A DNA stretch of 64,000 nucleotides from Chamaelirium japonicum (GCA_947650365.1 CANTAL010000138.1:372001-436000), one strand, 5' to 3'. Positions 26,319 through 40,650 are shown, numbered from the stretch's first letter. Translations and numbers: made by a program. The notes: generated from the sequence alone by a model not told the origin.

Positions 26319-28716
26319 AAGGAATTAGAAAGGATCGTATGAATGAATTAGAATGGATCGTGCGAATGAAATAGAATGGATCGTACTTATGAATTAGAAT
26401 GGATCGTACGAATGAATTAGAATGGATTGTACGAATGAATTAGAATAGATTGTGCGAATGAATTAGAATGGATCGTACGAATGAATTAGAATGGATAAAT
26501 TCGTGCAAATGAATTAGAATGGATTGTATGAATGAATTAGATTGGATCGTATAAATGAATTAGAATGGATCGTACGAATGAATTAGAATAGATCGTACGA
26601 ATGAATTAGAATGGATACAAATGGATCGTACGAATGAGTAAGAATGGATCGTACGAATGAAATAGAATGGATTGTACGAATGAATTAGAATGGATACATT
26701 CGTGCGAATGAATTAGGATGGATCGTATGAATGAATTAGAATAGATTGTGCGAATGAATTAGAATGGATCGTACGAATGAATTAGAATGGATAGATTCGT
26801 GCGAATGAATTTGAATGGATCGTACGAATGAGTAAGAATGGATTGAATTAGAATGAATTAGAATGGATCGTACGAATGAATTAGAATGGATCGTATGAAT
26901 GAATTAGAATGGATCATGCGAATGAATTAGAAGGGATCGTGCGAATGAATTAGAATAGATCGTACGAATGAATTAGAATGGATCGTACGAATGAATTAGA
27001 ATAGATCGTACGAATGAATTAGAATGAATTAGAATGGATAGTACGAATGAGTAAGAATGGATTGAATTAGAATGAATTAGAATGGATCGTACGAATAAAT
27101 TAGAATGGATCGTACGAATGAATTAGAATGGATCATGCGAATGAATTAGAATGGATCGTACGAATGAATTAGAATAGATCGTACGAATGAATTAGAATGG
27201 ATACGAATGGATCGTACGAATGAGTAAGAATGGATCGTACGAATGAAATAGAATGGATTGTACGAATGAATTAGACTGGATACATTCGTGCGAATGAATT
27301 AGGATGGATCGTATGAATGAATTAGAATAGATTGTGCGAATGAATTAGAATGGATCGTACGAATGAATTAGAATGGATACATTCATGCGAATGAATTAGA
27401 ATGGATCGTATGAATGAATTAGAATGGATCGTATGAGTGAATTAGAATGGATACGAAGGAATTAGAATGGATCGTATGAAGGAATTAGAATGGATAATGC
27501 ATCGTGCGAATGAATTAGAATGGATCGTGCGATAAGAATGGATCGTATGAATGAAATAGAATAGATCGTACGGATAAATGAATTTGGATCGTGCTAATGA
27601 ATTAGAATGGATCGTACGAATGAATTAGAATGGATCGTACAAATGAATTAGAATAGATTGTGCGAATGAATTAGAATGGATCGTACGAATGAATTAGAAA
27701 GGATATATTCGTGCGAATGAATTAGAATAGATCGTATAAATGAATTAGATTGGATCGTATTAATGAATTAGAATGGATCGTGCGAATGAATTAGAATGGA
27801 TCGTATGAATGAAATAGAATGGATCGTGCGAATGAATTAGAATGGATCGTACGAATGAATTTGAATCGATCGTACGAATGAATTAGAATGGATCATGCAA
27901 ATGAATTAGAATAGATCATGCGAATGAATTAGAATGGATCGTACGAATGAAATAGAATGGATTGTACGAATGAGATAGAATGGATCGTACGAATGAATTA
28001 GAATGGATACATTCATGCGAATGAATTAGAATGGATCATACGAATGAATTAGAATGGATTCATTCGTGCGAATGAATTAGAATGGATCGTACGAATGAGT
28101 AAGAATGGATCGTACGAATGAATTAGAATGGATTGAATTAGAATGAATCGTACGAATGAATTAGAATGGATCGTACGAATGAATTAGAATGGATCGTACG
28201 AATGAATTAGAATGGATTGAATTAGAATGAATCGTACGAATGAATTAGAATGAATCATACCGTACGAATGAATTAGAATGGATCATACGAAGGAATTAGA
28301 ATGGATCGTACGAATGAATTAGAATGGATCGTACGAATGAATTAGAATGGATCGTACGAAGGAATTAGAATGGATAGTACGAATGAATTAGAATGGATAC
28401 CTTCGTGCAAATGAATTAGAATGGATCGTACGAATGAGTAAGAATGGATCGTACGAATGAAATAGAATGGATCGTATGAATGAATTAGAATGGATCGTGC
28501 GAATGAATTAGAATGGATCGTACAAATGAATTAGAATAGATTGTGCGAATGAATTAGAATGGATCGTACGAATGAATTAGAATGGATCGTACGAATGAAT
28601 TAGAATGGATCGTAAGAATGAATTAGAATGGATCGTGCGAATGAATTAGAATTGATCGTACGAATGAATTAGAATATGGATCGTACGAAGGAATTAGAAT
28701 GGATCATACGAATGAA
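26319..28716 (-). repeat. R block 15, 2.4 kb
   Basis: Reverse units with two tandem copies of GAATGAATTAGAATGG short forms near 26850 and 27020, a reverse copy of the CCAAATTCATTTATCC marker near 27575, and CATACCG at 28256. It ends at J3 (GAATTC, 28714-28719). Confidence 0.92.
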
Positions 28717-29345
28717 TTCGAATGTATCCTTTCTAATTCATTCGTACGATCCATTCTAATTCCTTCGTACGATCCATTCTAATTCATTCGTACGATCCAT
28801 TCTAATTCATTCGCACGATCCATTCTAATTCATTCGTATGATCCATTCTATTTCATTCATACAATCCATTCTAATTCATTCATACGATCTATTCTAATTC
28901 TTTCGCACGAATGTATCCATTCTAATTCATTCGTACGATCCATTCTAATTCATTAGCACGATCCATTCTAATTCATTCATACAATCCATTCTAATTCTAT
29001 TGCACGAATGTATCCATTCTATATCATTCGTTCGATCCATTCTAATTCATCCGTACGATCCATTCTAATTCATTCGCACGATCCAATCGCATTCACTCAA
29101 ACGATCCATTCTAATTCATTCATATGATCCATTCTAATTCATTCGCACGAATGTATCCATTCTAATTCATTCGTATGATCCATTCTAATTCATTTGTACG
29201 AATGTATCCACTCTAATTCATTCATACGATCCATTCTAATTCATTCGCACGAATGTATCCATTCCAATTCATTCGTACGATCCATTCTAATTCATTCGCA
29301 CAATCTATTCTAATTCATTCGTACGATCAATTCCAATTCATTAGC

Positions 29346-29696
29346 ATGATCCATTCTAATTCATTCGTACGATCTATTCTATTTCATTCGTACAATCCAT
29401 TCTTACTCAATCGTATGATCCATTCTAATCCATTCGCACAATCTATTCTAATTCATTCGTACGATCCATTCTATTTCATTCGTACGATCCATTCTAATTC
29501 ATACGATCCATTCTATTTCATTCATACGATCCATTTTAATTCATTCGCACGATCCATTCTAATTCATTCGTACGATCCATTCTATTTCATTCGTACGATC
29601 CATTCTAATTCATACGATCCATTCTATTTTATTCATACGATCCATTTTAATTCATTCGCACGATCCATTCTAATTCATTCATACGATCCATTCTAA
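29346..29696 (+). repeat. 240-bp cassette, forward copy extended to 351 bp
   Basis: All landmarks present. The 111-bp segment with the 19-bp unit is doubled, making this copy 111 bp longer than the standard form. Confidence 0.92.
29461..29682 (+). repeat. 111-bp tandem duplication inside a cassette
   Basis: 29461-29571 is repeated at 29572-29682 with only a few differences (for example CTATTTC to CTATTTT). Each copy contains one 19-bp unit (TTCATACGATCC), which is why the period is 4 x 23 + 19 = 111. It lengthens the open frame here to 147 codons, so the frame length is a by-product of duplication. Confidence 0.93.
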
Positions 29697-30188
29697 TTCA
29701 TTCGTACGATCCATTCTAATTTCTTCGTATGATCTATTCTAATTCCTTCGTACGATCCATTCTAATTCCTTCGTACGATCCATTCAAATTCATTCGCACG
29801 AATCTATCCATTCTAATTCATTCGTACGATCGATTCTAATTCATTCGCACGATCCATTCTAATTCATTAATACGATCCAACCTAATTCATTCATACGATC
29901 TATTCTAATTCATTCGCAGGAATATATCCTTTCTAATTCATTCGTACGATCCATTCTAATTCATTCGCACAATCTATTCTAATTCATTAGTACGATCCAT
30001 TCTAATTCATTCGTACGATCCATTCTAATTCATTAGCACGATCCAAATTCATTTATCCGCACGATCTATTCTATTTCATTCGTACGATCCATTCTTATCG
30101 CACGATCCATTCTAATTCATTCGCACGATCCATTCTCCATTCTAATTCCTTCGTACGATCCATTCTAATTCCTTCGTATCCATTTCGT

Positions 30189-30742
30189 ACGAATGAATTA
30201 GAATGGATCGTACGAATGAATTAGAATGGATCGTACGAAGGAATTAGAATGGATAGTACGAATGAATTAGAATGGATACCTTCGTGCAAATGAATTAGAA
30301 TGGATCGTACGAATGAGTAAGAATGGATCGTACGAATGAAATAGAATGGATCGTATGAATGAATTAGAATGGATCGTGCGAATGAATTAGAATGGATCGT
30401 ACGAATGAATTTGAATAGATTGTGCGAATGAATTAGAATGGATCGTACGAATGAATTAGAATGGATCGTACGAATAAATTGGAATGGATACATTCGTGCG
30501 AATGTATTAGAATGGATCGTATGAATGAATTAGAGTGGATACATTCGTACAAATGAATTAGAATGGATCGTACGAATGAATTAGAATGGATACATTCGTG
30601 CGAATGAATTAGAATAGATCATATGAATGAATTAGAATGGATCGTTTGAGTGAATGCGAATGGATCGTGCGAATGAATTAGAATGGATTGTTCGTATGAA
30701 TTAGAATGGATCGTACGAATGAATTAGAATGGATACATTCGT
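30189..30742 (-). repeat. R block 16
   Basis: About 24 reverse units, with the GATAGTACG and ATACCTTCGTGC forms near 30255 and 30275 that precede J1 in other copies. It ends at J1 (30737-30748). Confidence 0.92.
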
Positions 30743-31020
30743 GCGAATCCATTCTATTTCATTCGTACGATCCATTCTAATTCATTCGCACGATCTATTC
30801 TAATTCATTCATACGATCCATTCTAATTCATTCGTACGATCCATTCTAATTCATTCGCACAATCTATTCTAATTCATTCGTACGATCCATTCTAATTCAT
30901 TCGCACGATCCATTCTAATTCATTCATACGATCCATTCTATTTCATTCATATGATCCATTCTAATTCATTCGCATGATCCATTCTAATTCATTAGCACGA
31001 AAAAACACGATCCACTCATA
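30743..31020 (+). repeat. F block 16
   Basis: About 12 forward units. It ends with a non-unit insertion containing six A residues (GCACGAAAAAACACGATCC, 30995-31013) followed by the J5 junction CTCATATACGAATAAATT. Confidence 0.92.
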
Positions 31021-33090
31021 TACGAATAAATTAGAATGAATTAGAATGGATCGTACGAATGAATTAGAATGGATTGAATTAGAATGTATCGTGCGAATGA
31101 ATTAGAATGGATCGTACGAATGAATTAGATTGGATCGTATGAATGAATTAGAATGGATCGTGCGAATGAATTAGAATGGATCGTACGAATGAATTAGAAT
31201 GGATCGTTTAAATGAATTAGCATGGTTCGTACTTATGAATTAGAATGGGTCATTTGAGTGAATGCGAATGGATCGTGCGAATGAATTAGAATGGATTGTA
31301 CAAATGAATTAGAATGGATCGTACGAATGAATTAGAATGGATCGTGCGAATGAATTAGAATGGATCGTACGAATGAATTAGAATGGATCGCTTGAATGAA
31401 TTAGAATGGATCATACTTATGAATTAGAATGGGTCGTTTGAGTGAATGCGAATGGATCGTGCGAATGAATTAGAATGGATTGTACGAATGAAGTAGAATG
31501 GATCGTACGAAGGAATTAGAATGGATACCTTCGTGCAAATGAATTAGAATGGATTGAATTAGAATGAATCGTACGAATGAATTAGAATGAATCATACCGT
31601 ACGAATGAATTAGAATGGATCATACGAAGGAATTAGAATGGATCGTACGAATGAATTAGAATGGATCGTACGAATGAATTAGAATGGACCGTACGAAGGA
31701 ATTAGAATGGATCGTACGAAGGAATTAGAATGGATAGTACGAATGAATTAGAATGGATACCTTCGTGCAAATGAATAAGAATGGATTGTACGAATGAAAT
31801 AGAATGGATCGTACGAATGAATTAGAATAGATTGTGCGAATGGATTAGAATGGATCGTATGAATGAATTAGAATGGATCGTGCGAATGAATTAGAATGGA
31901 TCGTATGAATGAATTAGAATGGATCGTATGAATGAATTAGATTGGATCGTATTAATGAATTAGATTGGATCGTACGAATGAATTAGAATAGATCGTACGA
32001 ATGAATTAGAATGGGTACGAATGGATCGTACGAATGAGTAAGAATGGATCGTACGAATGAAATAGAATGGATTGTACGAATGAATTAGAATGGATATATT
32101 CGTGCGAATGAATTAGGATGGATCGTATGAATGAATTAGAATAGATTGTGCGAATGAATTAGAATGGATCGTACGAATAAATTAGAATGAATACATTCAT
32201 GCGAATGAATTAGAATGGATCGTATGAATGAATTAGAATGGATCGTATGAGTGAATTAGAATGGATACGAAGGAATTAGAATGGATCGTACGAAGGAATT
32301 AGAATGGAGAATGGATCGTGCGAATGAATTAGAATGGATCGTGCGATAAGAATAGATCGTACGAATGAAATAGAATAGATCGTACGGATAAATGAATTTG
32401 GATCGTGCTAATGAATTAGAATGGATCGTACGAATGAATTCGAATGGATCATACTAATGAATTAGAATAGATTGTGCGAATGAATTAGAATGGATCGTAC
32501 GAATGAATTAGAAGGGATATATTCGTGCGAATGAATTAGAATAGATCGTATGAATGAATTAGATTGGATCGTATTAATGAATTAGAATGGATCGTGCGAA
32601 TGAATTAGAATGGATCGTACGAATGAATTAGAATGGATAGATTCGTGCGAATGAATTTGAATGGATCGTATGAGTGTGAACGAATTAGAATGGATCGTGC
32701 GAATGAATTAGAATGGATCGTATGAATGAATTAGAATGGATCGTGCGAATGAATTAGAATGGATCGTACGAATGAATTACAATAGATTGTGCGAATGAAT
32801 TAGAATGGATCGTACGAATGAATTAGAATGGATCGTACGAATGAATTAGAATGGATCGTACGAATGAATTAGAATGGATCGTGCGAATGAATTAGAATGG
32901 ATCGTACGAATGAATTAGAATAGATTGTGCAAATGAATTAGAATGGATCGTACGAATGAATTAGAATGGATCGTACGAATGAATTAGAATGGATCGTACG
33001 AATGAATTAGAATGGATCGTATGAATGAATTAGAATGGATCGTGCGAATGAATTAGAATGGATCATACGAATGAAATAGAATGGATTCGC
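31021..33090 (-). repeat. R block 17
   Basis: Reverse units, with a local duplication around 31250 and 31440 (TTTGAGTGAATGCG twice, each after a TTATGAATTAGAATGGG form). It carries CATACCG at 31593 and a reverse CCAAATTC marker near 32395. From 32449 it is the first copy of the 2.06-kb duplication. It ends at J1 (33085-33096). Confidence 0.92.
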
Positions 33091-34527
33091 ACGAATGTAT
33101 CCATTCTAATTCATTCGTACGATCCATTCTAATTCATTCGTACAATCCATTCTAATTCATTCGCACGATCCATTCGCATTCACTCAAACGATCCATTCTA
33201 ATTCATTCATATGATCCATTCTAATTCATTCGCACGAATGTATCCATTCTAATTCATTCGTACGATCCATTCTAATTTATTTGTACGAATGTATCCACTC
33301 TAATTCATTCATACGATCCATTCTAATTCATTCGTATGATCCATTCTAATTCATTTACACGAAGGTATCCATTCTATTTCATTCGTACGATCCATTCTAA
33401 TTCATTCGTATGATCCATTCTAATTCATTCGCATGAATGTATCCATTCTAATTCATTCGTACGATCCATTCTATCTCATTCGTACAATCCATTCTATTTC
33501 ATTCGTACGATCCATTCTATCTCATTCGTACGATCCATTCTAATTCGTTTGTACGACCCATTCTAATTCATTCGCACGATCCATTCTAATTCATTCGCAC
33601 AATCTATTCTAATTCATTCGCATGAATGTATCTATTCTAATTCATTCGTACATGTATGAATGAATTAGAATGGATCGTACGAATGAATTAGAGTTGATAC
33701 ATTCGTGCGAATAAATTAGAATGGATCGTACGAATGAATTAGATTGGATCGTATGAATGAATTATAATGGATCATGCGAATGAATTAGAATAGATCATAC
33801 GAATGAATTAGAATGGATTGTAAGAATGAATTAGAATGGATACATACGAATGAATTAGAAAGGATACATTCGTGCGAATGAATTAGAATGGATCGTATGA
33901 GTGTGAATGAATTAGAATGGATCGTGCAAATGAATTAGAATGGATCGTACGAATGAATTAGAATGGATACATTCGTACGAATGAAATAGAATGGATCATA
34001 CGAATGAATTAGAATGGATCGTATTAATGAATTAGAGTGGATACATTCGTACGAATGAATTAGAATGGATACATTCGTGCGAATGAATTAGAATGGATCA
34101 TATGAAAGAATTAGAATGGATCGTTTGAGTGAATGCGAATGGATCGTGCGAATGAATTAGAATGGATTGTACGAATGAATTAGAATGGATCGTATGAATG
34201 AATTAGAATGGATCGTACGAATGAATTAGAATGGATTGAATTAGAACGAATCGTACGAATGAATTAGAATGAATCATACCGTACGAATGAATTAGAATGG
34301 ATCGTACGAAGGAATTAGAATGGATCATACGAATGAATTAGAATGGATCGTACGAATGAATTAGAATGGATCATATGAAGAAATTAGAATGGATCGTACG
34401 AATGAATTAGAATGGATCGTATGAATGAATTAGAATGGATCGTGCGAATGAATTAAAATGGATCGTATGAATGAAATAGAATGGATCGTATGAATTAGAA
34501 TGGATCGTACGAATGAAATAGAATGGA
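32449..34527. repeat. 2.06-kb tandem duplication, copy 1 (2,079 bp)
   Basis: Begins and ends at the variant CATACTAATGAATTAG (32449, 34528). Order: R units, J1, 562-bp F block, J2, R units with CATACCG. It differs from copy 2 in having one more 23-bp unit in the part before J1 (offset 2,079 before, 2,056 after). Confidence 0.92.
33091..33652 (+). repeat. F block 17
   Basis: 562-bp forward block between J1 and J2 (TACATGTA, 33649-33656). It lies inside the first 2.06-kb copy and has exactly the same length as its partner at 35147-35708. Confidence 0.94.
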
Positions 34528-35146
34528 TCATACTAATGAATTAGAATAGATTGTGCGAATGAATTAGAATGGATCGTACGAATGAATTAGAAAGGATATA
34601 TTCGTGCGAATGAATTAGAATAGATCGTATGAATGAATTAGATTGGATCGTATTAATGAATTTGAATGGATCGTGCGAATGAATTAGAATGGATCGTACG
34701 AATGAATTAGAATGCATAGATTCATGCGAATGAATTTGAATGGATCGTATGAGTGTGAATGAATTAGAATGGATCGTGCGAATGAATTAGAATGGATCGT
34801 ATGAATGAATTAGAATGGATCGTGCGAATGAATTAGAATGGATCGTACGAATGAATTAGAATAGATTGTGTGAATGAATTAGAATAGATCGTACGAATGA
34901 ATTAGAATGGATCGTACGAATGAATTAGAATGGATCGTACGAATGAATTAGAATGGATCGTGCGAATGAATTAGAATGGATCGTACGAATGAATTAGAAT
35001 AGATTGTGCGAATAAATTAGAATGGATCGTACGAATGAATTAGAATGGATCGTACGAATGAATTAGAATGGATCGTATGAATGAATTAGAATGGATCGTG
35101 CGAATGAATTAGAATGGATCATACGAATGAAATAGAATGGATTCGC
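33653..35146 (-). repeat. R block 18
   Basis: Reverse units spanning the boundary between the two 2.06-kb copies at about 34528 (CATACTAATG). CATACCG lies at 34275. The second copy contributes its own J1 end (35141-35152). Confidence 0.94.
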
Positions 35147-36582
35147 ACGAATGTATCCATTCTAATTCATTCGTACGATCCATTCTAATTCATTCGTACA
35201 ATCCATTCTAATTCATTCGCACGATCCATTCGCATTCACTCAAACGATCCATTCTAATTCATTCATATGATCCATTCTAATTCATTCGCACGAATGTATC
35301 CATTCTAATTCATTCGTACGATCCATTCTAATTTATTTGTACGAATGTATCCACTCTAATTCATTCATACGATCCATTCTAATCCATTCGTATGATCCAT
35401 TCTAATTCATTTACACGAAGGTATCCATTCTATTTCATTCGTACGATCCATTCTAATTCATTCGTATGATCCATTCTAATTCATTCACATGAATGTATCC
35501 ATTCTAATTCATTCGTACGATCCATTCTATCTCATTCGTACAATCCATTCTATTTCATTCGTATGATCCATTCTATCTCATTCGTACGATCCATTCTAAT
35601 TCGTTTGTACGACCCATTCTAATTCATTCGCACGATCCATTCTAATTCATTCGCACAATCTATTCTAATTCATTCGCATGAATGTATCTATTCTAATTCA
35701 TTCGTACATGTATGAATGAATTAGAATGGATCGTACGAATGAATTAGAGTTGATACATTCGTGCGAATAAATTAGAATGGATCGTACGAATGAATTAGAT
35801 TGGATCGTATGAATGAATTATAATGGATCATGCGAATGAATTAGAATAGATCATACGAATGAATTAGAATGGATTGTAAGAATGAATTAGAATGGATACA
35901 TACGAATGAATTAGAAAGGATACATTCGTGCGAATGAATTAGAATGGATCGTATGAGTGTGAATGAATTAGAATGGATCGTGCGAATGAATTAGAATGGA
36001 TCGTACGAATGAATTAGAATGGATACATTCGTACGAATGAAATAGAATGGATCATACGAATGAATTAGAATGGATCGTATGAATGAATTAGAGTGGATAC
36101 ATTCGTACGAATGAATTAGAATGGATACATTCGTGCGAATGAATTAGAATGGATCATATGAAAGAATTAGAATGGATCGTTTGAGTGAATGCGAATGGAT
36201 CGTGCGAATGAATTAGAATGGATTGTATGAATGAATTAGAATGGATCGTACGAATGAATTAGAATGGATCGTACGAATGAATTAGAATGGATTGAATTAG
36301 AATGAATCGTACGAATGAATTAGAATGAATCATACCGTACGAATGAATTAGAATGGATCGTACGAAGGAATTAGAATGGATCGTACGAATGAATTAGAAT
36401 GGATCGTACGAATGAATTAGAATGGATCATATGAAGAAATTAGAATGGATCGTACGAATGAATTAGAATGGATCGTATGAATGAATTAGAATGGATCGTG
36501 CGAATGAATTAAAATGGATCGTATGAATGAAATAGAATGGATCGTATGAATTAGAATGGATCGTACGAATGAAATAGAATGG
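34528..36582. repeat. 2.06-kb tandem duplication, copy 2 (2,056 bp)
   Basis: Direct copy of 32449-34527. J1, J2, the CATACCG marker and CATATGAAGAAATTAG all keep an offset of 2,056. The right limit is set where the copies separate: the sequence continues here with the cassette, while copy 1 runs into the CATACTAATG boundary. Confidence 0.92.
35147..35708 (+). repeat. F block 18 (copy of F block 17)
   Basis: Repeats 33091-33652 at an offset of 2,056, with few changes (for example CATTCG to CACATG near 35486). It ends at J2 (35705-35712). Confidence 0.95.
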
Positions 36583-37428
36583 ATCGTACGAATGAATTAG
36601 AATAGATTGTGCGAATGGATTAGAATGGATCATACGATTGAGTAAGAATGGATTGTACGAATGAAATAGAATAAATCGTATGAATGAATTAGAATGGATC
36701 ATGCTAATGAATTAGAATTGATCGTACAAATGAATTAGAATAGATTGTGCGAATGAATTAGAATGGATCATACGAATGAATTGGAATGGATACATTCGTG
36801 CGAATGAATTAGAATGGATCGTATGAATGAATTAGAGTGGAGATATTCGTACAAATGAATTAGAATGGATACATTCGTGCGAAAGAATTAGAATAGATCG
36901 TATGAATGAATTAGAATGTATCGTATGAATGAAATAGAATGGATCGTACGAATGAATTAGAATGGATCGTGCGAATGAATTAGAATGGATCGTACGAATG
37001 AATATCGTACGAATGAATTAGAATGGATCGTACGAATGAATTAGAAAGGATCGTACGAAGGAATTAGAATGGATCGTATGAAGGAATTAGAATGGATAGT
37101 ACGAATGAATTAGAATGGATACCTTCGTGCAAATGAATTAGAATGGATCGTACGAATGAGTAAGAATGGATCGTACGAATGAAATAGAATGAATCGTATG
37201 AATGAATTAGAATGGATCGTGCGAATGAATTAGAATGGATCGTACGAATGAATTAAAATAGATTGTGCGAATGAATTAGAATGGATCGTACGAATGAATT
37301 AGAATGGATCGTACGAATGAATTAGAATGGATCGTACGAATGAATTAGAATGGATCGTATGAATGAATTAGAATGGATCGTGCGAATGAATTAGGATGGA
37401 ACGTACGAATGAAATAGAATGGATTCGC
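35709..37428 (-). repeat. R block 19
   Basis: Starts as the second 2.06-kb copy (to about 36582), then continues through the reverse cassette (36463-36702) and the GATAGTACG marker at 37095. It ends at J1 (37423-37434). Confidence 0.93.
36463..36702 (-). repeat. 240-bp cassette, reverse copy 2
   Basis: Full-length inverted copy. It sits 1,068 bp from the forward copy at 37771 with J1 between them, forming one of the R-cassette/F-cassette pairs. Confidence 0.93.
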
Positions 37429-38995
37429 ACGAATGTATCCATTCTAATTCATTCGTACGATCCATTCTAATTCATTCGTACAATCCATTCTAATTCATTC
37501 GCACGATCCATTCGCATTCACTCAAACGATCCATTCTAATTCATTCATATGATCCATTCTAATTTATTCGCACGAATGTATCCATTCTAATTCATTCGTA
37601 CGATCCATTCTAATTCATTTGTACGAATGTATCCACTCTTATTCATTCATATGATCCATTCTAATTCATTCGCACGAATGTATCCATTCCAATTCATTCG
37701 TACGATCCATTCTAATTCATTCGCACAATCTATTCTAATTCATTCGTACGATCAATTCTAATTCATTAGCATGATCCATTCTAATTCATTCGTACGATCT
37801 ATTCTATTTCATTTGTACAATCCATTCTTACTCAATCGTATGATCCATTCTAATCCATTCGCACAATCTATTCTAATTCATTCGTACGATCCTTTCTATT
37901 TCATTCGTACGATCCATTCTAATTCATACGATCCATTCTTTTTCATTCATACGATCCATTTTAATTCATTCGCACGATCCATTCTAATTCATTCATACGA
38001 TCCATTCTAATTCATTCGTACGATCCATTCTAATTTCTTCGTATGATCTATTCTAATTCCTTCGTACGATCCATTCTAATTCCTTCGTACGATCCATTCA
38101 AATTCATTCGCACGAATCTATCCATTCTAATTCATTCGTACGATCCATTCTAATTCATTCGCACGATCCATTCTAATTCATTAATACGATCCAATCTAAT
38201 TCATTCATACGATCTATTCTAATTCATTCGCACGAATATATCCTTTCTAATTCATTCGTACGATCCATTCTAATTCATTCGCACAATCTATTCTAATTCA
38301 TTAGTACGATCCATTCTAATTCATTCGTACGATCCATTCTAATTCATTAGCACGATCCAAATTCATTTATTCGTACGATCTATTCTATTTCATTCGTACG
38401 ATCCATTCTTATCGCATGATCCATTCTAATTCATTTGCACGATCCATTCTCCATTCTAATTCCTTCGTACGATCCATTCTAATTCCTTCGTATCCATTCT
38501 AATTCACTCATACGATCCATTCTAATTCATTCATACGATCCATTCTAATTTATTCGCATGAATGTATCCATTCTAATTCATTCGTACGATCCATTCTAAT
38601 TCATTCGCACAATCTATTCTAATTCATTCATACGATCCATCCTAATTCATTCGCACGAATGTATCCATTCTAATTCATTCATACAATCCATTCTATTTCA
38701 TTCGTACGATCCATTCTTACTCATTCGTACGATCCATTCGTATCCATTCTAATTCATTCGTACGATCTATTCTAATTCATTCGTACGATCCATTCTAATT
38801 CATTAATACGATCCAATGTAATTCATTCATACGATCCATTCTAATTCATTCGTACGATCCATTCTAATTCATTCGCACGATCCATTCTAATTCATTCGCA
38901 CGATCCATTCTAATTCATTCATACGATCCATTCTAATCCATTCGCACAATCTATTCTAATTCATTCGTACGATCTATTCTATTTCATTCGTACGA
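37429..38995 (+). repeat. F block 19
   Basis: Best example of the forward higher-order arm: J1, cassette 342 bp later (37771-38010), then the CCAAATTC marker 588 bp after the cassette start (38359). It ends in a near-palindromic F-to-R switch centred on CGATCG (38985-39006, 20 of 22 bases symmetric). Confidence 0.93.
37771..38010 (+). repeat. 240-bp cassette, forward copy
   Basis: Full length, with TTTGTACAATCC, CCTTTCTATTTC and CTTTTTCATTC substitutions. The CCAAATTC marker follows 588 bp after the start. Confidence 0.93.
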
Positions 38996-40650
38996 TCGTA
39001 TGAATGAATTAGAATGGATTGTATGAATGAATTAGATTAGATCGTATAAATGAATTAGAATAGATCGTAGGAATGAATTAGAATGGATACGAATGGATCG
39101 TACGAATGAGTAAGAATGGATCGTACGAATGAAATAGAATGGATTGTACGAATGAATTAGAATGGATACATTTGTGCGAATGAATTAGGATGGATCGTAT
39201 GAATGAATTAGAATAGATTGTGCGAATGAATTTGAATGGATCGTACGAATGAATTAGAATGGATACATTCATGCGAATGAATTAGAATGGATCGTACGAA
39301 TGAGTAAGAATGGATCGTACGAATGAATTAGAATCGATCGTACGAATGAATTAGATTTAGAATGAATTGGAATGGATCGTACGAATGAATTAGAGTGGAT
39401 CGTACGAATGAATTAGAATGGATACATTCGTGCCAATGAATTAGAATGGATCTTACGAATGAGTAAGAATGGATCGTACGAATGAAATAGAATGGATTGT
39501 ACGAATGAATTAGAATGGATTCATTCGTGCGAATGAATTAGAATGGATCATACGAATGAATTAGAATGGATCGTACGAATGAATTAGAATGGATCGTGTG
39601 AAAGAATTAGAATGGATTGTATGAATGAATTTGAATGGATCGTATGAATGAATTAGAATGGATCGGACGAATGAATTAGAATGGATCGTATGAATGAATT
39701 AGAATGGATCGTACGAATGAATTAGAATGGATACATTCGTGCGAATGAATTAGAATGGATCATACGAATGAGTAAGAATGGATCGTACGAATGAAATAGA
39801 ATTGATCGTATGAATGAATTAGAATGGATCGTGCGAATGAATTAAAATGGATCGTATGAATGAAATAGAATGGATCGTATGAATTAGAATGGATCGTACG
39901 AATGAAATAGAATGGATCGTACGAATGAATTAGATTAGATTGTGCGCATGGATTAGAATGGATCATACGATTGAGTAAGAATGGATTGTACGAATGAAAT
40001 AGAATAGATCGTACGAATGAATTAGAATGGATCATGCTAATGAATTAGAATTGATCGTACGAATGAATTAGAATAGATTGTGTGAATGAATTAGAATAGA
40101 TTGTACGAATGAATTGGAATGGATACATTCGTGCGAATGAATTAGAATGGATCGTATGAATGAATTAGAGTAGATACATTCGTACAAATGAATTAGAATG
40201 GATCGTACGAAGGAATTAGAATGGATACATTCGTGCGAATGAATTATAATGGATCTTATGAATGAATTAGAATCGATCGTACGAATGAATTAGAATGGAT
40301 CGTGCGAATGAATTAGAATGGATCGTGCGAATGAATTAGAATGGATCGTATGAATGAAATAGAATGGATTGTACGAATGAGATAGAATGGATCGTACGAA
40401 TGAATTAGAATGGATACATTCATGCGAATGAATTAGAATGGATCATACGAATGAATTAGAATGGATTCATTCGTGCGAATGAATTAGAATGGATCATACG
40501 AATGAGTAAGAATGGATCGTACGAATGAATTAGAATGGATTGAATTAGAATGAATCGTACGAATGAATTAGAATGGATCGTACGAATGAATTAGAATGAA
40601 TCATGCGAATGAATTAGAATGGGTCATACAAATGAATTAGAATGGATACA
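38996..40650 (-). repeat. R block 20
   Basis: Reverse units with an aberrant stretch near 39350 (GATTTAGAATGAATTGG) and a reverse cassette at 39796-40035. The 28-bp form with GGATTCATTCGTGCG occurs near 39517 and 40463. It ends at a variant of J6 (ACACGACCCTGATCC). Confidence 0.92.
39796..40035 (-). repeat. 240-bp cassette, reverse copy 3
   Basis: Full-length inverted copy with GTGCGCATGG near 39945 and one edge altered (AATAGAATTG). Confidence 0.9.

Larger units (their letters stand above)
28717..30188 (+). repeat. F block 15
   Basis: Starts like the F blocks after other J3 junctions, then holds the CGCATTCACTCAAACG marker near 29088, the cassette (29346 onward, with an internal 111-bp duplication), and the CCAAATTC marker at 30045. 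It ends in a CGTACG-centred switch, ATTTCGTACGAATG. Confidence 0.92.

Noticed and set aside
29253-29696. 147-codon open frame with 23-residue repeats
   Set aside because: It is a translation of the satellite with a 111-bp internal duplication. The start and the lack of stops come from unit variants, other cassette copies have no such frame, and nothing resembles a signal or domain.
30221-30493. Reverse-strand open frames (4499-4729, 30221-30493, 39078-39272)
   Set aside because: R blocks read on the minus strand are the same forward unit; the frames have the same pseudo-repeat and variable ends.
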